Assembly: GCA_038093515.1 (NCBI GenBank)
Contig: JBBPSI010000135.1
Coordinates: 1-64,000, forward strand
Source of the DNA: Butyriboletus loyo
Taxonomy: Eukaryota > Basidiomycota > Agaricomycetes > Boletales > Boletaceae
Length of the DNA: 64,000 nt
Direction: 5' to 3'
The first letter of the stretch is position 1. The number at the start of each line of letters is the position of its first letter. The position numbers and the translations under genes were made by a program. This document shows, piece by piece, positions 47,329-57,931 of the stretch. The notes beneath the pieces were generated by a model. That model did no database searches. It had not been told where the DNA came from and saw only the letters and a program-made list of their open reading frames with translations.

Positions 47329-49150
47329 ATGTCCTCCGACTTACAGTCTACTTTGGAGCATCTTCACATGAATAACTACGTGTCCCGTACGGTCATTTAT
47401 ACCTTCGCCCAATGATCAATCTTATAGACCAGTGCAGTTGTTACTGTCACCGCTGTCGCATACAATTATCGTGAGTGATACTTATGTGCATGCTGTCCTT
47501 TTTGCCCTGAAGTCATCATTGCAATCCTACTACTGCAGTCCTCACCTTTCCGAGAGAGGTACGTTATTTCACTGCTCTCCACATATTTTTTGTTGACCGG
47601 CTTTATCTGAGAGATAGAGTATGTTTGGGTACGAAAGCCGCAATTATCGAGTAAGCGCTAGGCCCCTAACAACCCCACAGTGCCGACCTTGGACCTGGGT
47701 CTCTACCATGTTTATTCCAGTGCGTGTAAAGGCCCAGGGGACATGGGTTACATGTGTTCTCAACTGACAGCTTTGTAGATCCGCTATCTCGGTCTTTGTT
47801 GGGCTATGTAGGTCTATGGCTGCTGAATGCATATCAACTTTCACGATTAACAATGAATCCGCACCCAAGTTTTGATAGCCTTGGTATGTCCAGTATTTAA
47901 TAAGAGGACAGTTGGACTGATCGGATGAGTACATTCATAGATAATTCTACCTTTGTCCCTGGCCCTGTCAAAGTCAGTTGTTCTGCTTTGCACCTTCTGT
48001 CTCGTTAATGATTATCATCTGGTAGACGTAGGCAACTAAAATCTGATTAAAAACAACTGTATTAACAGTTTCTTAGGTGTATGTGGATCGACTTGCTGCC
48101 CTCTGCGTTGTCAGTATTGAATATAGACGTTTCAAAGGTATTGTAATATTGCTGGTAACTGAATGGGTGTTGGGAATATTTTATTATGTTGCGGATTGTG
48201 AGTTATTCCAAGTACACCCTGACCCCTTTCCCTGGACCGATTCAAATTACAGTTGTAATGATCCTGCGGGTGTATGCAATGTGGAATTGTTCCAAAAGGA
48301 TCCTCTGGACCCTCCTGTTCATGTATGTGTCGCAGGTTATTTTTTCCATTGTTTTTTTAGGTATCTACTACAATCCCAATACTTATCTCTCAGGTATGTC
48401 TCGAGCTCAATAGCATGCGTCACTGTATCTTACGGAGGGGTTCTTCTTCACCCTCCAACCACTTATCCAGTCACAGTCTCTCATGTTATCGATTTCTCTT
48501 TTTGCAATACCTCATGGAACACCCCGTTACAGCTTCACGTGTATTCTCTAATCCCACAATTTGTTCTGAGTGGTACACTTTTGGTTCTTGCTGTCATTCC
48601 AACCTTGAAGCAGTCGGTTGAGACATACAGAGCGACCAAGCAATGGCAGCCCAACCAGTACATGCAACAACTCGTGAAAGATGGGATTCTTTATTTCCTT
48701 GTGTACGCCTCGCCTTTCCCTTTCTTTTCCATTCATCACCACCATATCTTCCCACCTATCTTCGATGTTCTTGCGTGTTTCGGGAAAGCTAACTAAACTT
48801 TTAGGATCATGTTTTTCAACATCACGTTTATGCTCGTCAACGCGTCTGCATTAAACGACACTTTGGCGCTCTACCTGAGCATGATTGTCAAAATAACCAT
48901 GTGCACTATGTTACCGCAGTTCATCATCAGCATACGAGAGCTGTACGACCGTGGCCTCCGTCACTGCTGGCAGGGGGTTGACGCCGGATTCGGTGTCTTG
49001 TCGCAACCCAATGCCAGTCAAAACGCGGCCGTGTCTGCGATTGAATTCGCAGATGGCGCGTTGGGGGAGGATCAGGCGGTGGAAGGGGACGCGAACGAAC
49101 CGGGGGCGATTCGACTCGAGACATTTGGAGATAATGCGCGTCAAGTTTGA
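47329..49150 (+). CDS. DUF6533-family seven-helix membrane protein
   Basis: The spliced N-terminus reads MSSDLQSTLEHLH..TSAVVTVTAVAYNY, LLTFPREIEYVW (donor at TGG/GTACGA), CRPWTWVSTMFIP and IRYLGLCWAM. This is the DUF6533 domain that opens a large Agaricomycete family of predicted seven-transmembrane proteins. Later exons add NSTFVPGPVK, MILRVYAMWNCSKRILWTLL, a hydrophobic segment ending YYNPNTYLS, YSLIPQFVLSGTLLVLAVIP and MFFNITFMLVNASALNDTLA. The tail IISIRELYDRGLRHCWQGVD then AGFGVLSQ is conserved at the C-terminus of this family. It stops at 49148-49150. The function is unknown; a receptor-like topology is only a suggestion. Some exon joins are approximate. It lies between the two dynamin paralogues. 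Confidence 0.8.
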
Positions 49151-49756
49151 ACGAGGACTCAATAGAAGCAGGGGAAGAACGCCAGTGCTGGGGGCATCTT
49201 GGGCATTGACGAATGTAGAGGATGTGGTATTTAAGAACGGCGACTCGAATATTCATTTTCCTACCCATATGGCTCGTCTTCTAAGTTTAATGTATCACGT
49301 ATTTCCCAAGATTGCACAATGTAGGCATTGTCTCAAGGGAGCTCCTTTGCACCCAGTGCGATTCGGTTCGGTGCTGCAAACCTTTTAGGACGTATGCAGG
49401 ACGTTTTCGGAAACCAGAACGTTGACTACCTTCTTCGAGGGATACAACGGCGTACACGATATAATCAAACACTCCTAACACCTAGAAAATAGGAGTATTA
49501 CAACCGCATGTCGCGGAACCACGAGCTCGGGCATTCGAAGATTGTGCTGTTCCCACCATGCGCGGGAACAATCCATGGATCCATCACTGTGGGTACACGA
49601 AACGTGTTACATTCATTCGTCGTACTGTCGGCAAGGTGGGCCGGACGCAGGATCGCAATGAAGACAGCGAATAATCCTCGACCCAATACCTACCTAATAA
49701 ACCGCCACTCACCCTGAGATCCGATATAAATTAAAGCCCCCGGGCCATCATTGTCA

Positions 49757-49953
49757 AGAATAAAACGCAGTTCCATGTCCCAGTGGGACCCGAGGGCAAA
49801 CATGGTGATTTGGAGAAGGTGGAACATAAGGCGGACAAGCTATCGAAGGTGATCGTGACGAAACGGTGGTTCCTTTTATTCCCTGGACCTGCGACCACTT
49901 GGTACAGCGAAGCTAGAAAGGAGTGGTACTATGTCACAGATTTCCAATACTGA
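49757..49953 (+). CDS. C-terminal exon of an unrecognised small gene
   Basis: An open exon after an AG acceptor begins NKTQFHVPVGPEGKHGDLEK, continues KVIVTKRWFLLFPGPATTWY and ends KEWYYVTDFQY with TGA at 49951-49953. The peptide looks genuinely coding, but upstream exons could not be joined with confidence (a candidate lies at 49508-49680). It ends only 44 bp before the start of dynamin copy 2. Confidence 0.4.
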
Positions 49954-49997
49954 TGGGCTCCTAAAAGTCAATTAAAAACAGAGCCCATGTCGCACAG

Positions 49998-52939
49998 ATG
50001 GCACATCTCTTCTTCATGTCAACCCCAACAGTTGTTACCAGCTCGCCACGTAGATCCAAGCGCAAGTGGGAGTCGAATTCCCCCTCGTTCACAAACGAAT
50101 TCCAAGTTCACAAGCCTTCGCCGCCGGGAATGAACATCGGTAATATCAATGCTGACGTTGCAGTGGGTCTTTCAGACCCGAGCAACACTTGCAATCGAAA
50201 GGAGATGCTTGAGCTCGTCAATCGTCTGCGCGACACTGGGTACGGAGTCTCTCGCACTTGGTTTCCCCGCTGATTTCGACGCATCTTCAGAGTTCAAACC
50301 GACATCGACCTCCCCATGATTGCCGTCGTTGGGAATCAGAGCGCGGGCAAGTCATCTCTGATCGAGTCGATCTCCGGTATCACTCTACCTCGATCAGCGG
50401 GAACTTGTACCAGGTAAGCTATGAAACTCCAGCTCTGACCATGTGCTCACTTTTCGACTATACAGATGCCCCACGGAGTGCAAGCTTTCGCACTCAGATT
50501 CGCAGTGGAGGTGTTCAGTAAAACTCCACCTTCACACCGATTCTATGGGTGTACCCACTCCTGTTCGCCGTATAGCTTTTGGGACACCTATTACCTCCAA
50601 GTCTCTTGTCGAGGATCGCATCCGACGAGCCCAATGTGCGATCTTGAATCCATCCAAAGATTCCAACAAGTATCTTGACGGGGATAATATCTCAGAGGAA
50701 AATGAGTTGTCATTCTCGAAGAATTACGTCTCATTGGAGATTAGCGGGAAAGATCTTGCAGATCTCTCGTTCGTAGATCTTCCAGGACTCATAGCGAGTG
50801 TCGGAGGAAGGGGACATGAGCGGGATATCGGGCTGGTCAAGTCTTTGGTCACTTCTTACATCGAAAAGCCGAGTTGTGTAATTATGCTCACAATTGCTTG
50901 CGAGAGTGCGTATCTCCCCTCTTTTCCTTGTAGAGGTCTTTCAGAAATTGATATCATCATTCGATAGCCGACTTCGAGAACCAGGGTGCGTACCATCTCG
51001 CAAAGAGCTTTGATCCGAACGGGGAGCGAACCGTTGGCAAGTAGTACAATCGTCACTGCATTGTAACATTCATCCATCCCTTCATAGGTGTGCTTACCAA
51101 ACCTGATCGCATTCCTTCAGGTGAGGAACCCAGGTGGCTCAAGATCATCCGCAATGAGACCGAACCTCTGGTCAACAACTGGTACTGCGTCAAACAGCCC
51201 TCTTCTCAGGTACTTTTCAAGGGAATCACGTGGACAGAAGCTCGTCGTCAAGAGAATGAGTACTTTACAGCAACACAGCCATGGTGTTCTTTGGAGTCAC
51301 AGTACCAGAATTATCTGAGGACGAGCAAACTGATAGAGAGATCGAGTACCATCTTGTCAGAGTTAATCGAAAAGAGGTGGGCTAGCTACCTGCACGCTAG
51401 GTTTGCGCCTCATGCTGACAAATACTTGGTCTTAATCAAGGCTCCCAGAGATCTTGGACGAACTGGAGAACGCGATCCGAGAGACAGAAGCAAGGATCAG
51501 TAAACTGCCGAGAGCAACCTCTAACAACCCAGTGGGCGAGGTGCTCCATGCATTGGATGTTTTCAGTCGGGATTTATCCCGTCGTCTCGAAGGCACCCCG
51601 GATAAAGATGGCCTTCTGCAAACCATCCGACCATACCAGCAAGAATTTAGGCGTGCTATACGCAGCACAGCGCCGAACTTTGTTCCGTGGGAAAAGCAGA
51701 AAAAAGGAACATCACTCCCGAAAGCAAATTTTCTCCAAAATGAAGAAGGTGGTGACGATGGCGACGGCGGGGAAGGGAGAGTTGACGATGATTTGTCAGA
51801 GGAGGAAACCCAGGACTCTGATCGGAACATGGAAAGCACTGTGACGCTGGTGGTGGGAGAGCGTCAAATCGATCCCGCAAGAAAGACAGTATACGTGGAC
51901 CAAAAAATATACATTGACGAAGTGCTGAAGTGGGCTCAAAGGTACGCCCCCCTACCTTGTCGACATATTCAATACGGTGAAACTCGTACCAGTGCATGTA
52001 CCCGCGAGCTTCCAGATAGTTATCCCTTCGTAGTCCAGCAAACGTACATCAAAGAATTCACCAAGAAATGGAGGACGCCAGCAATGGACCTCTTTGACCG
52101 GGTGTATGCCACTTTGAAAGCTGATCTTGACAGGCTGGTTGAAAAGCACTTCGCCCACATGGGTAAGGGCACCGCGAGACAGTCGGTACTGTGCGTCGTC
52201 GGCATATGGAAACGACATCACGACTTACTGTCAAATAGAATGATCGTCAACGACCATCTCGATAGAGCCGTTAAACGGACCAGAATAAAAATCGAATCGC
52301 TTCTTTCTCTTGAGCAAGTCCCGATGACGCTGAATACGCATTACTTTTCCGACTATAAGGACAAGTTCCTGGCCCACTATAGGGCGTCGCGAAACGACAG
52401 TGATCTATTATCAAAACTGAAACAAGCCAAGACGACTCCACACTTACAGTCTTCACCATGCTTCTCGCGTGCCCCGGGACCCTCAGCACAGCAAGATCCC
52501 CATCAAAGCGTGGTTAACAAGGTTCTCTCGGGGCTAAACGAGATAGGTATCTCGGTCAAGGCGACAGAGCTTGCCAAGTTGTTGCCGCTTGATCCAATGG
52601 AACCAGCCCTGAACATAATGGCCAATGTAAGAGCCTACTTTCAAGGCGAGTTTCCTGTAGGTTGCATCATTTCACTGACGAAGACGGTCGTATCCAGTTG
52701 CATACAAACGTTTCGTTGACATGGTGCCGATGGCTATTGACAACGGCATTGTGCTGGGTTTGCAAGAGGGCATTGACGAGGCCCTCCAGGAAGGGCTTCA
52801 TATCACTGAGCCGGACGGATACAGTCGGTGCAGGAGCATGGTTGAAGAGTTTAGTAGGATTTCGGCGGCCCGCCAAGATCTTCAGAAGAAAATGGAGAGG
52901 CTTCAGGCGGCGCGGCAGGAGTTGAGGAGGCTGATGTGA
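49998..52939 (+). CDS. Dynamin/Mx-type large GTPase, copy 2 (836 aa), with two GC-AG introns
   Basis: This is a paralogue of copy 1 with all eight introns at the same places. Exons 49998-50239, 50291-50413, 50466-50905, 50968-51036, 51088-51376, 51441-51941, 51993-52190, 52239-52645 and 52698-52939 sum to 2,511 nt with no stop. The P-loop GNQSAGKSS is at 95-103, DLPG at 226-229 and TKPD at 295-298; the effector domain ends [13 protein letters not shown]. It differs from copy 1 by an acidic insertion of about 38 residues in exon 6 (Asp/Glu/Gly-rich, near DDDLSEEETQDSD) and about 21 extra residues in exon 8. Introns 4 and 8 have GC donors. Introns 6 and 7 are multiples of three without an in-frame stop. 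Start alternative: Met 7 at 50016. Confidence 0.9.
51037..51087 (+). other. GC-AG intron 4 of dynamin copy 2
   Basis: The donor is G/GCAAGT, a classic GC-AG consensus, and the acceptor is TTCATAG. Splicing restores ERTVG-VLTKPD in frame, matching copy 1, where the same intron has GTGAGT. No nearby GT keeps the frame. Confidence 0.85.
52646..52697 (+). other. GC-AG intron 8 of dynamin copy 2
   Basis: The donor is CAAG/GCGAGT and the acceptor is TATCCAG. Splicing yields RAYFQ-V-AYKRFVDMVPM, parallel to copy 1 (GTAGAG donor). The alternatives GTTTCC and GTAGGT give the wrong frame. Confidence 0.85.
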
Positions 52940-53635
52940 TGCCCCCCCAAAGTTTTGTGAGTTCTTTTTCAAGCAAAGCGTACGAGATGCAGACGTCGAG
53001 GGGATAGAATAGACAAGCGGTCCCGTCTCCTGTGCGATCGCACCCATTAAAGTAGATAGCGCAGATGCAACATTTTGAGCCAGAGTCTTGTCCCGCAATC
53101 AACAATCGTTGGCACGTTCCAGACGGCGCTTCCTAGTTCCCGTCCGATGCGTGAGCCCTCCCTGTAGTGCAAAGTTACCTGAAAATTTCTACCAAAGGTT
53201 TGCCCAAGCAGTGTTATAAAGTTGCCAAACTAGAAGGTCCATGCAACTGTAAGGCCCAAGGGCTGGTATGCCAACGCGATGAGAAATGAAATGGGCTGAG
53301 GGAATATATACCAGTTCAACAGTATGCCTGGCGCCAAGTCGAAGGGGATGTTTAGAACCAACGGCTTAGGAGATTCCTCAACCTTTCGATTTGCAGTCCT
53401 CGGACGATCTCTGGCATGTGAACAGGGATGCGCTGACGATGTTGCCCATTGCGTTCAACAGAGCAGGCCGTGTTTCCAGTCAGTTTAATAACCTGTACGC
53501 ATTGCAAGTAAGTTTTTGTTGCTGGCAGACTGGCTACGAGTCGGGCCGGCCGTGGGTAAAATGGCCGTGTAAATGGCCCACCAAAAAAGCAAGAGACCAA
53601 AAAGTTTCTAACTGTCAAGTCTCCATTTGCGAACG
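52940..53635. other. Intergenic region before TIM50; nothing recognised
   Basis: No coding signal of note is seen. The region holds the 3' flank of dynamin copy 2 and the upstream region of TIM50. Confidence 0.5.
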
Positions 53636-55385
53636 ATGTTTTCTGTTGTCTTGCGGGGAGCCGTTCGAACGCACACGTTCGCACCGCGGTCGGTGCGCTA
53701 TCTTGCATCCCAAGTACCACCCAAGGCAACATCCCCGGAGCAGCCACCACCGCCCCCGCCAGCAGCGTCGACGACTTCTTCTCTCCCCAGTCTCGACTTT
53801 GACCCCGCTGAACGCTTAGAACAGACAGAGCGCACGGGAGCAAAGTCTTCCAAAAACTCCCTTTCTTCCATAGAGCGACGCCGAAGATTTCTAGGAAGAG
53901 TCTCGCTCGGTATCCTGGCCATTGGTATTGGTGTGCAAGTGCTCTATCTCGGGCGGGATTGGGAGGCTGATGAACTTGCAAACAAGAAAATTGTGCGGTT
54001 TTGGTTGGTTATAATCCTGCCGTGGTCCTGATGTCTCCTTGGCCGGTTTTGATAGAAGATCGAAGATGCACCTTCAGGTCGGTGGGCCCGGACCAAGGCA
54101 CGATTCACGGATATGTTCGATGTATGTCGTTCTGGATGGTATTTTGCGTGGGGTCTGTATTCACGTTTACTCTCAGTACTTCAACAAGCCTGCATGGACA
54201 GAACTGCTTCCCCCACCCCTTCCGAGTCCCCATCAAAAACCTTACACCCTTCTGTTATCGATGGATGACCTATTAGTAACCTCCACTTGGGATGTAAGTT
54301 CCCAATACCACGATTCCTTGAGCGATAATGTAACACCCTCCGTAGCGACAAAAAGGTTGGCGGACAGCCAAACGTCCGGGCGTTGATTATTTCCTTGCGT
54401 ATCTATCGCAGTTTTATGAAATCGTTATATTTACTACGCAACAGCACTACGTGCGTTCACTCGCTCCACCACTCGCGAGAGCTACAGCTAACCGCGTGGT
54501 TCGTCTAGACTGCCCTCCCCGTAATCGAGAAACTGGATCCTTATAATTTCTTCATCCTCTACAAGCTTTTCCGCGAGGCAACGCGTTTCGTGGACGGCAA
54601 AGTTGTCAAAGTGAGTCCGCTCGTGTGCTACCCTACTCAGGCCTAAACTGTGTTCGCCTAAGGATCTTTCATACCTCAACCGCGACCTTTCAAAAGTCAT
54701 CCTGCTCGATACTCACGAGGAGCATACTTCGACACATCCTGAAAACTCGATCGTCCTTCCTAAGTGGACAGGCACTCCAGGTGACAAGGGCCTCGTTGCT
54801 ATGATCCCCTTCCTCGAGTGTACGTTTCCTATTTCCCTCGTACTGGCGTCAATCTCACGTTCACTTCCTTAGCAATCGGTATTTACAAACCTCAGGATGT
54901 CCGCCCAATTCTTCAGGCTTACCACGGAAAAGACATTCCAATCGAGTATGCCAAAAAGGAAGCTGAGGCGCGTGAACGACATATCTTAGAGTGGAAGGGC
55001 AAATCCGGGGGTCTTTCCTCTGGAGGATTCACCATGAGCTCCTTGTTTGGTGTGAACCCCGAGGTAGGTGTCTCGACTCCCGCTTTCATGCTTCTGTATT
55101 GATCACTCCCAATTTCAACAGTCCTCCCACTCCTCCATCCCGCCAACATACCTTGAACAAAAGCGCGCAGAAGCACAACATCACTATAAGGAAGAACATG
55201 CCTATATCGAAGCTCACAAGGGCGAGTTCGACAAGCTGTTGGAAGAGGACAGACAAGCGATGGCTAAAGAGATGCCTGGGTCGCTGCTCGGTCTGCTCGA
55301 TAACATGGCGGGCAAGAAGCCACAAGATGCAGGGGACTCGAGCAACACCGCTGCCGGCGGCGGGGAGGCGCAGGTGAAGCAATAG
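53636..55385 (+). CDS. TIM50: TIM50, presequence receptor subunit of the TIM23 translocase
   Basis: TIM50 sits in the mitochondrial inner membrane and hands presequence proteins from TOM to TIM23. The ATG at 53636 opens an Arg-rich targeting sequence ([18 protein letters not shown]), a proline linker and one inner-membrane helix ([20 protein letters not shown]). Later exons give [38 protein letters not shown], the FCP1-like NIF domain with [50 protein letters not shown] sequence, [20 protein letters not shown] and a charged tail with [19 protein letters not shown] is at 55383-55385. The usual DxDx(T/V) phosphatase motif begins with Met-Asp here, so the first catalytic Asp is absent, as in other degenerate TIM50 proteins. 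At least seven exons are present, including 53636-53992 and 54056-54121. Confidence 0.93.
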
Positions 55386-55821
55386 TCAATCTTGGTACGT
55401 GCTGGGACGACTCCAGTGCATGGCGGAACAACATAGAGGTACTGTAGTGGTGACAATGCTCGTCGTTATCCGTATAATCTGCTCTCCCCTCTCTTCTGAG
55501 TTATGCATGATTCAATTGAAGCTCCCGCAGTCCATGATGAACAACTTCTTGGGCTACCAGGATAACCGCCGCAACTGCCTATACCATACAATTATTTACA
55601 CGTTACAAGAATCCGAGCACACGGGAAGACTGGCGATCGGGAAATTGGAAGGACGGTAGCATGCAAAACCGACGTCCGCTGATTCATTAATTTCTACGAG
55701 AAGCAGACACATATAGCCCATACTTCGTCATCACTGGGTTCTGAACGTCTCGGCCACGAGTTGCATTTGCCGAGGCTGTTTTACCAACGCATGAGTCGCC
55801 GCAGTAGCACCAGTCAATCAT

Positions 55822-57597
55822 TCAAAAAAAACGCACCTGGTGATCGCCCAACCGGCATCGGAGGAGAGCGATACCGTTCTCGTCCATATGAACCCCTAGC
55901 AGCGGCTCGCCTGACAATGGCGTCAACACCGTCTCTCGGTAAGGCAGCGCCGTTCCTGGAAACCATAACCTGGCAGGTCTCGAACCACATGCGGCCCGGG
56001 TAATGTGTGGCAGAAAAATGACGTTGTTCTTCTCCTCGGAATCGCCGTCCTGACGTTTACACACCAACGGCGTAGAGATCCTCGCGGGATTGAAGTCCAA
56101 CATGTACAAGTCGTATTTCTGCGCTGTGATGCTCCTCGAGCGTCTTCTGCTGGGTCGTCCCAACACCATACGGCTTCCACTCACGCTAAAGAGGAGGTCG
56201 TGCGGGCCACAGACAGTGAACGCTCGCGTGTTCGTAGGTCCCCAGATATTCCAAGGAACGATGTATACCCCGTCCTCGTCTCGCTGGATGTCGGGAAAAG
56301 GCGGGACGTGAGGCAAAAAGATATCGTTCCATATCACGAGAAGACGGCCCGGACCGGTGGTGGCAAGCACGGAAATACGACCCTCGAGAGGGGGTACATA
56401 CGTCGGTCCACGCGAACTGCCACCCTGGGTGTCCACAGAGTCGGGAAAGGGGGATGTATAAAGGTGAGTGGATTCCGGCATGCGAACAGGGAACATAAAA
56501 CGTGCTTGCGGCTGCAGTGGCTTGCCAAAATCCGCGTATGAATAGACTTCAAGGTATCCGAGCGCAGTGAGGACCAAGAGTCTGCCAGAGTCGAGAAAAC
56601 AAAAAGCATGCATGAATGGTCCTTCTTCGTGCTCTCGGAGTGTAAACTGATAAAAAAAGGTAAGATAGACGTTAACGGTGCTTTAACCTCATGACTGTGG
56701 ATGTGCTCACCGTGGTCCTGCCTTCCTTCCAATTCCAGACTTGTAGTAACGAAAAGAAATTGACTCGGTGATCACGGTCAGATTTGAGCATGGCCAGAAA
56801 ATCTCCGTTCACTTCGATTTTACATTCGACAGTTTGAAGCCCGAATATGCCACTGCATGGGGACCCTGCGGATACCAAGGTCCCATATACAGCGAGCGGA
56901 TGAGGGTCTTGATGGGCACCTGAAATTGTTCGCAACTCGATGTGGCATACCGGTTCGGTGCGTATCATCATCCCAACTCGAACGTAGACACACACCAACA
57001 AGTCTTGCCAGACATCTAGGATCGTGCGCTCGAGGGACAAAAAGTGGTGCACTGAGCCGAGCATTTCTCTGGTCCATGCTCGCATCGCCCGTGAGGGCGT
57101 CGCCGTGTTGCAATCGATGAGTTGCGCGGCGCAGTTGTTACGAGATGGATACGTGACACTGAGCCACCCGTCCACAAAGGATATACGAGGTGGGTTGTCC
57201 TGTCGACCGTCATGGGTACCTAACGTCGTAGAGTCCACTTTGCTAACGTCGAGCGTGTCCAGGGCTCGGATCTTCTTTTGCAGAAGCTGATGACGCTCGT
57301 GGACCAATTGGTCGTCGACGCGTAGAAGGCGTACACGATGAGCGACCGAATCTATCTTGCACTGAAGTTCCATCGACGTAGAAATGGTGGTTTGAAGAGA
57401 GCGACATGTCTGGCCAGGCAGGGGTTGAGGTGAGCGGCACGAAACGAACTTCAGGTGGCACCCACCTGAGCGCATCGAAGAATATCTTCAACGGACAACA
57501 TCCCGAATATGCGTAATTGCAGCTCGGAAGGAAGTCCTAGAATGAAGCACGGACGATTATTGTCCTGTACGACTGGCTCGAAAATCGCTGGAAGCAT
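55822..57597 (-). CDS. F-box protein with propeller-like C-terminal region (551 aa)
   Basis: Exons 57597-57466, 57409-56711 and 56646-55822 join to 1,656 nt. Residues about 20-60 form an F-box (ILGLPSELQLRIFGMLSVED then ILRCAQTCRSLQ), which links substrates to SKP1-cullin ligases. Next come a coiled stretch and repeated beta-strand-like segments (VNFFSLLQVWNWKEG, GPFMHAFCFLDSGRLLVLTA, GRLLVIWNDIFLP), resembling the WD-like propellers of Agaricomycete F-box proteins. The protein ends LGDHQVRFF. The target is unknown. It is convergent with TIM50 and divergent from the WW-like gene. Confidence 0.82.
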
Positions 57598-57750
57598 GAT
57601 GGAGAAAAAGAACGGGCAACCTGATGCCGTGGTGGTTAGAATTTAACCACCGAGAGACTGGACAAAGGCCACATTGGAACAAAGGAATGAGTGGCACGCT
57701 TTGTTGATCTGAAAGGTAACTAGTAACTTTATGATCGGATACTAAAAAAA

Positions 57751-57822
57751 TGCCCACTGGCTGGATTGAACAACCGACCTCACCATTACGAGTGGCGCGC
57801 TCTACCACTGAGCTAAACGGGC
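57751..57822 (-). tRNA. tRNA-Thr (anticodon CGU), no intron
   Basis: It folds into a full cloverleaf of 72 nt. The acceptor stem is GCCCGTT/AGTGGGC with discriminator A. The D arm is TAGCTCAGTGGTAGAGC (A box). The anticodon stem CGCCA/TGGTG holds loop CTCGTAA, giving CGU (reads ACG). The T arm is GGTTG-TTCAATC-CAGCC (B box). Seven T on the transcribed strand follow at once (57744-57750) as a Pol III terminator. Confidence 0.95.
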
Positions 57823-57931
57823 ATAGTCCTTTGTCCGAGCCTCTCGTAAAGGTCCAAAGTCGTATAATTACCGTATAAGGACATAGAAGTTGACCCCGCC
57901 TTCGAAACGATCTAAGTCGGCATCTCTTGCC

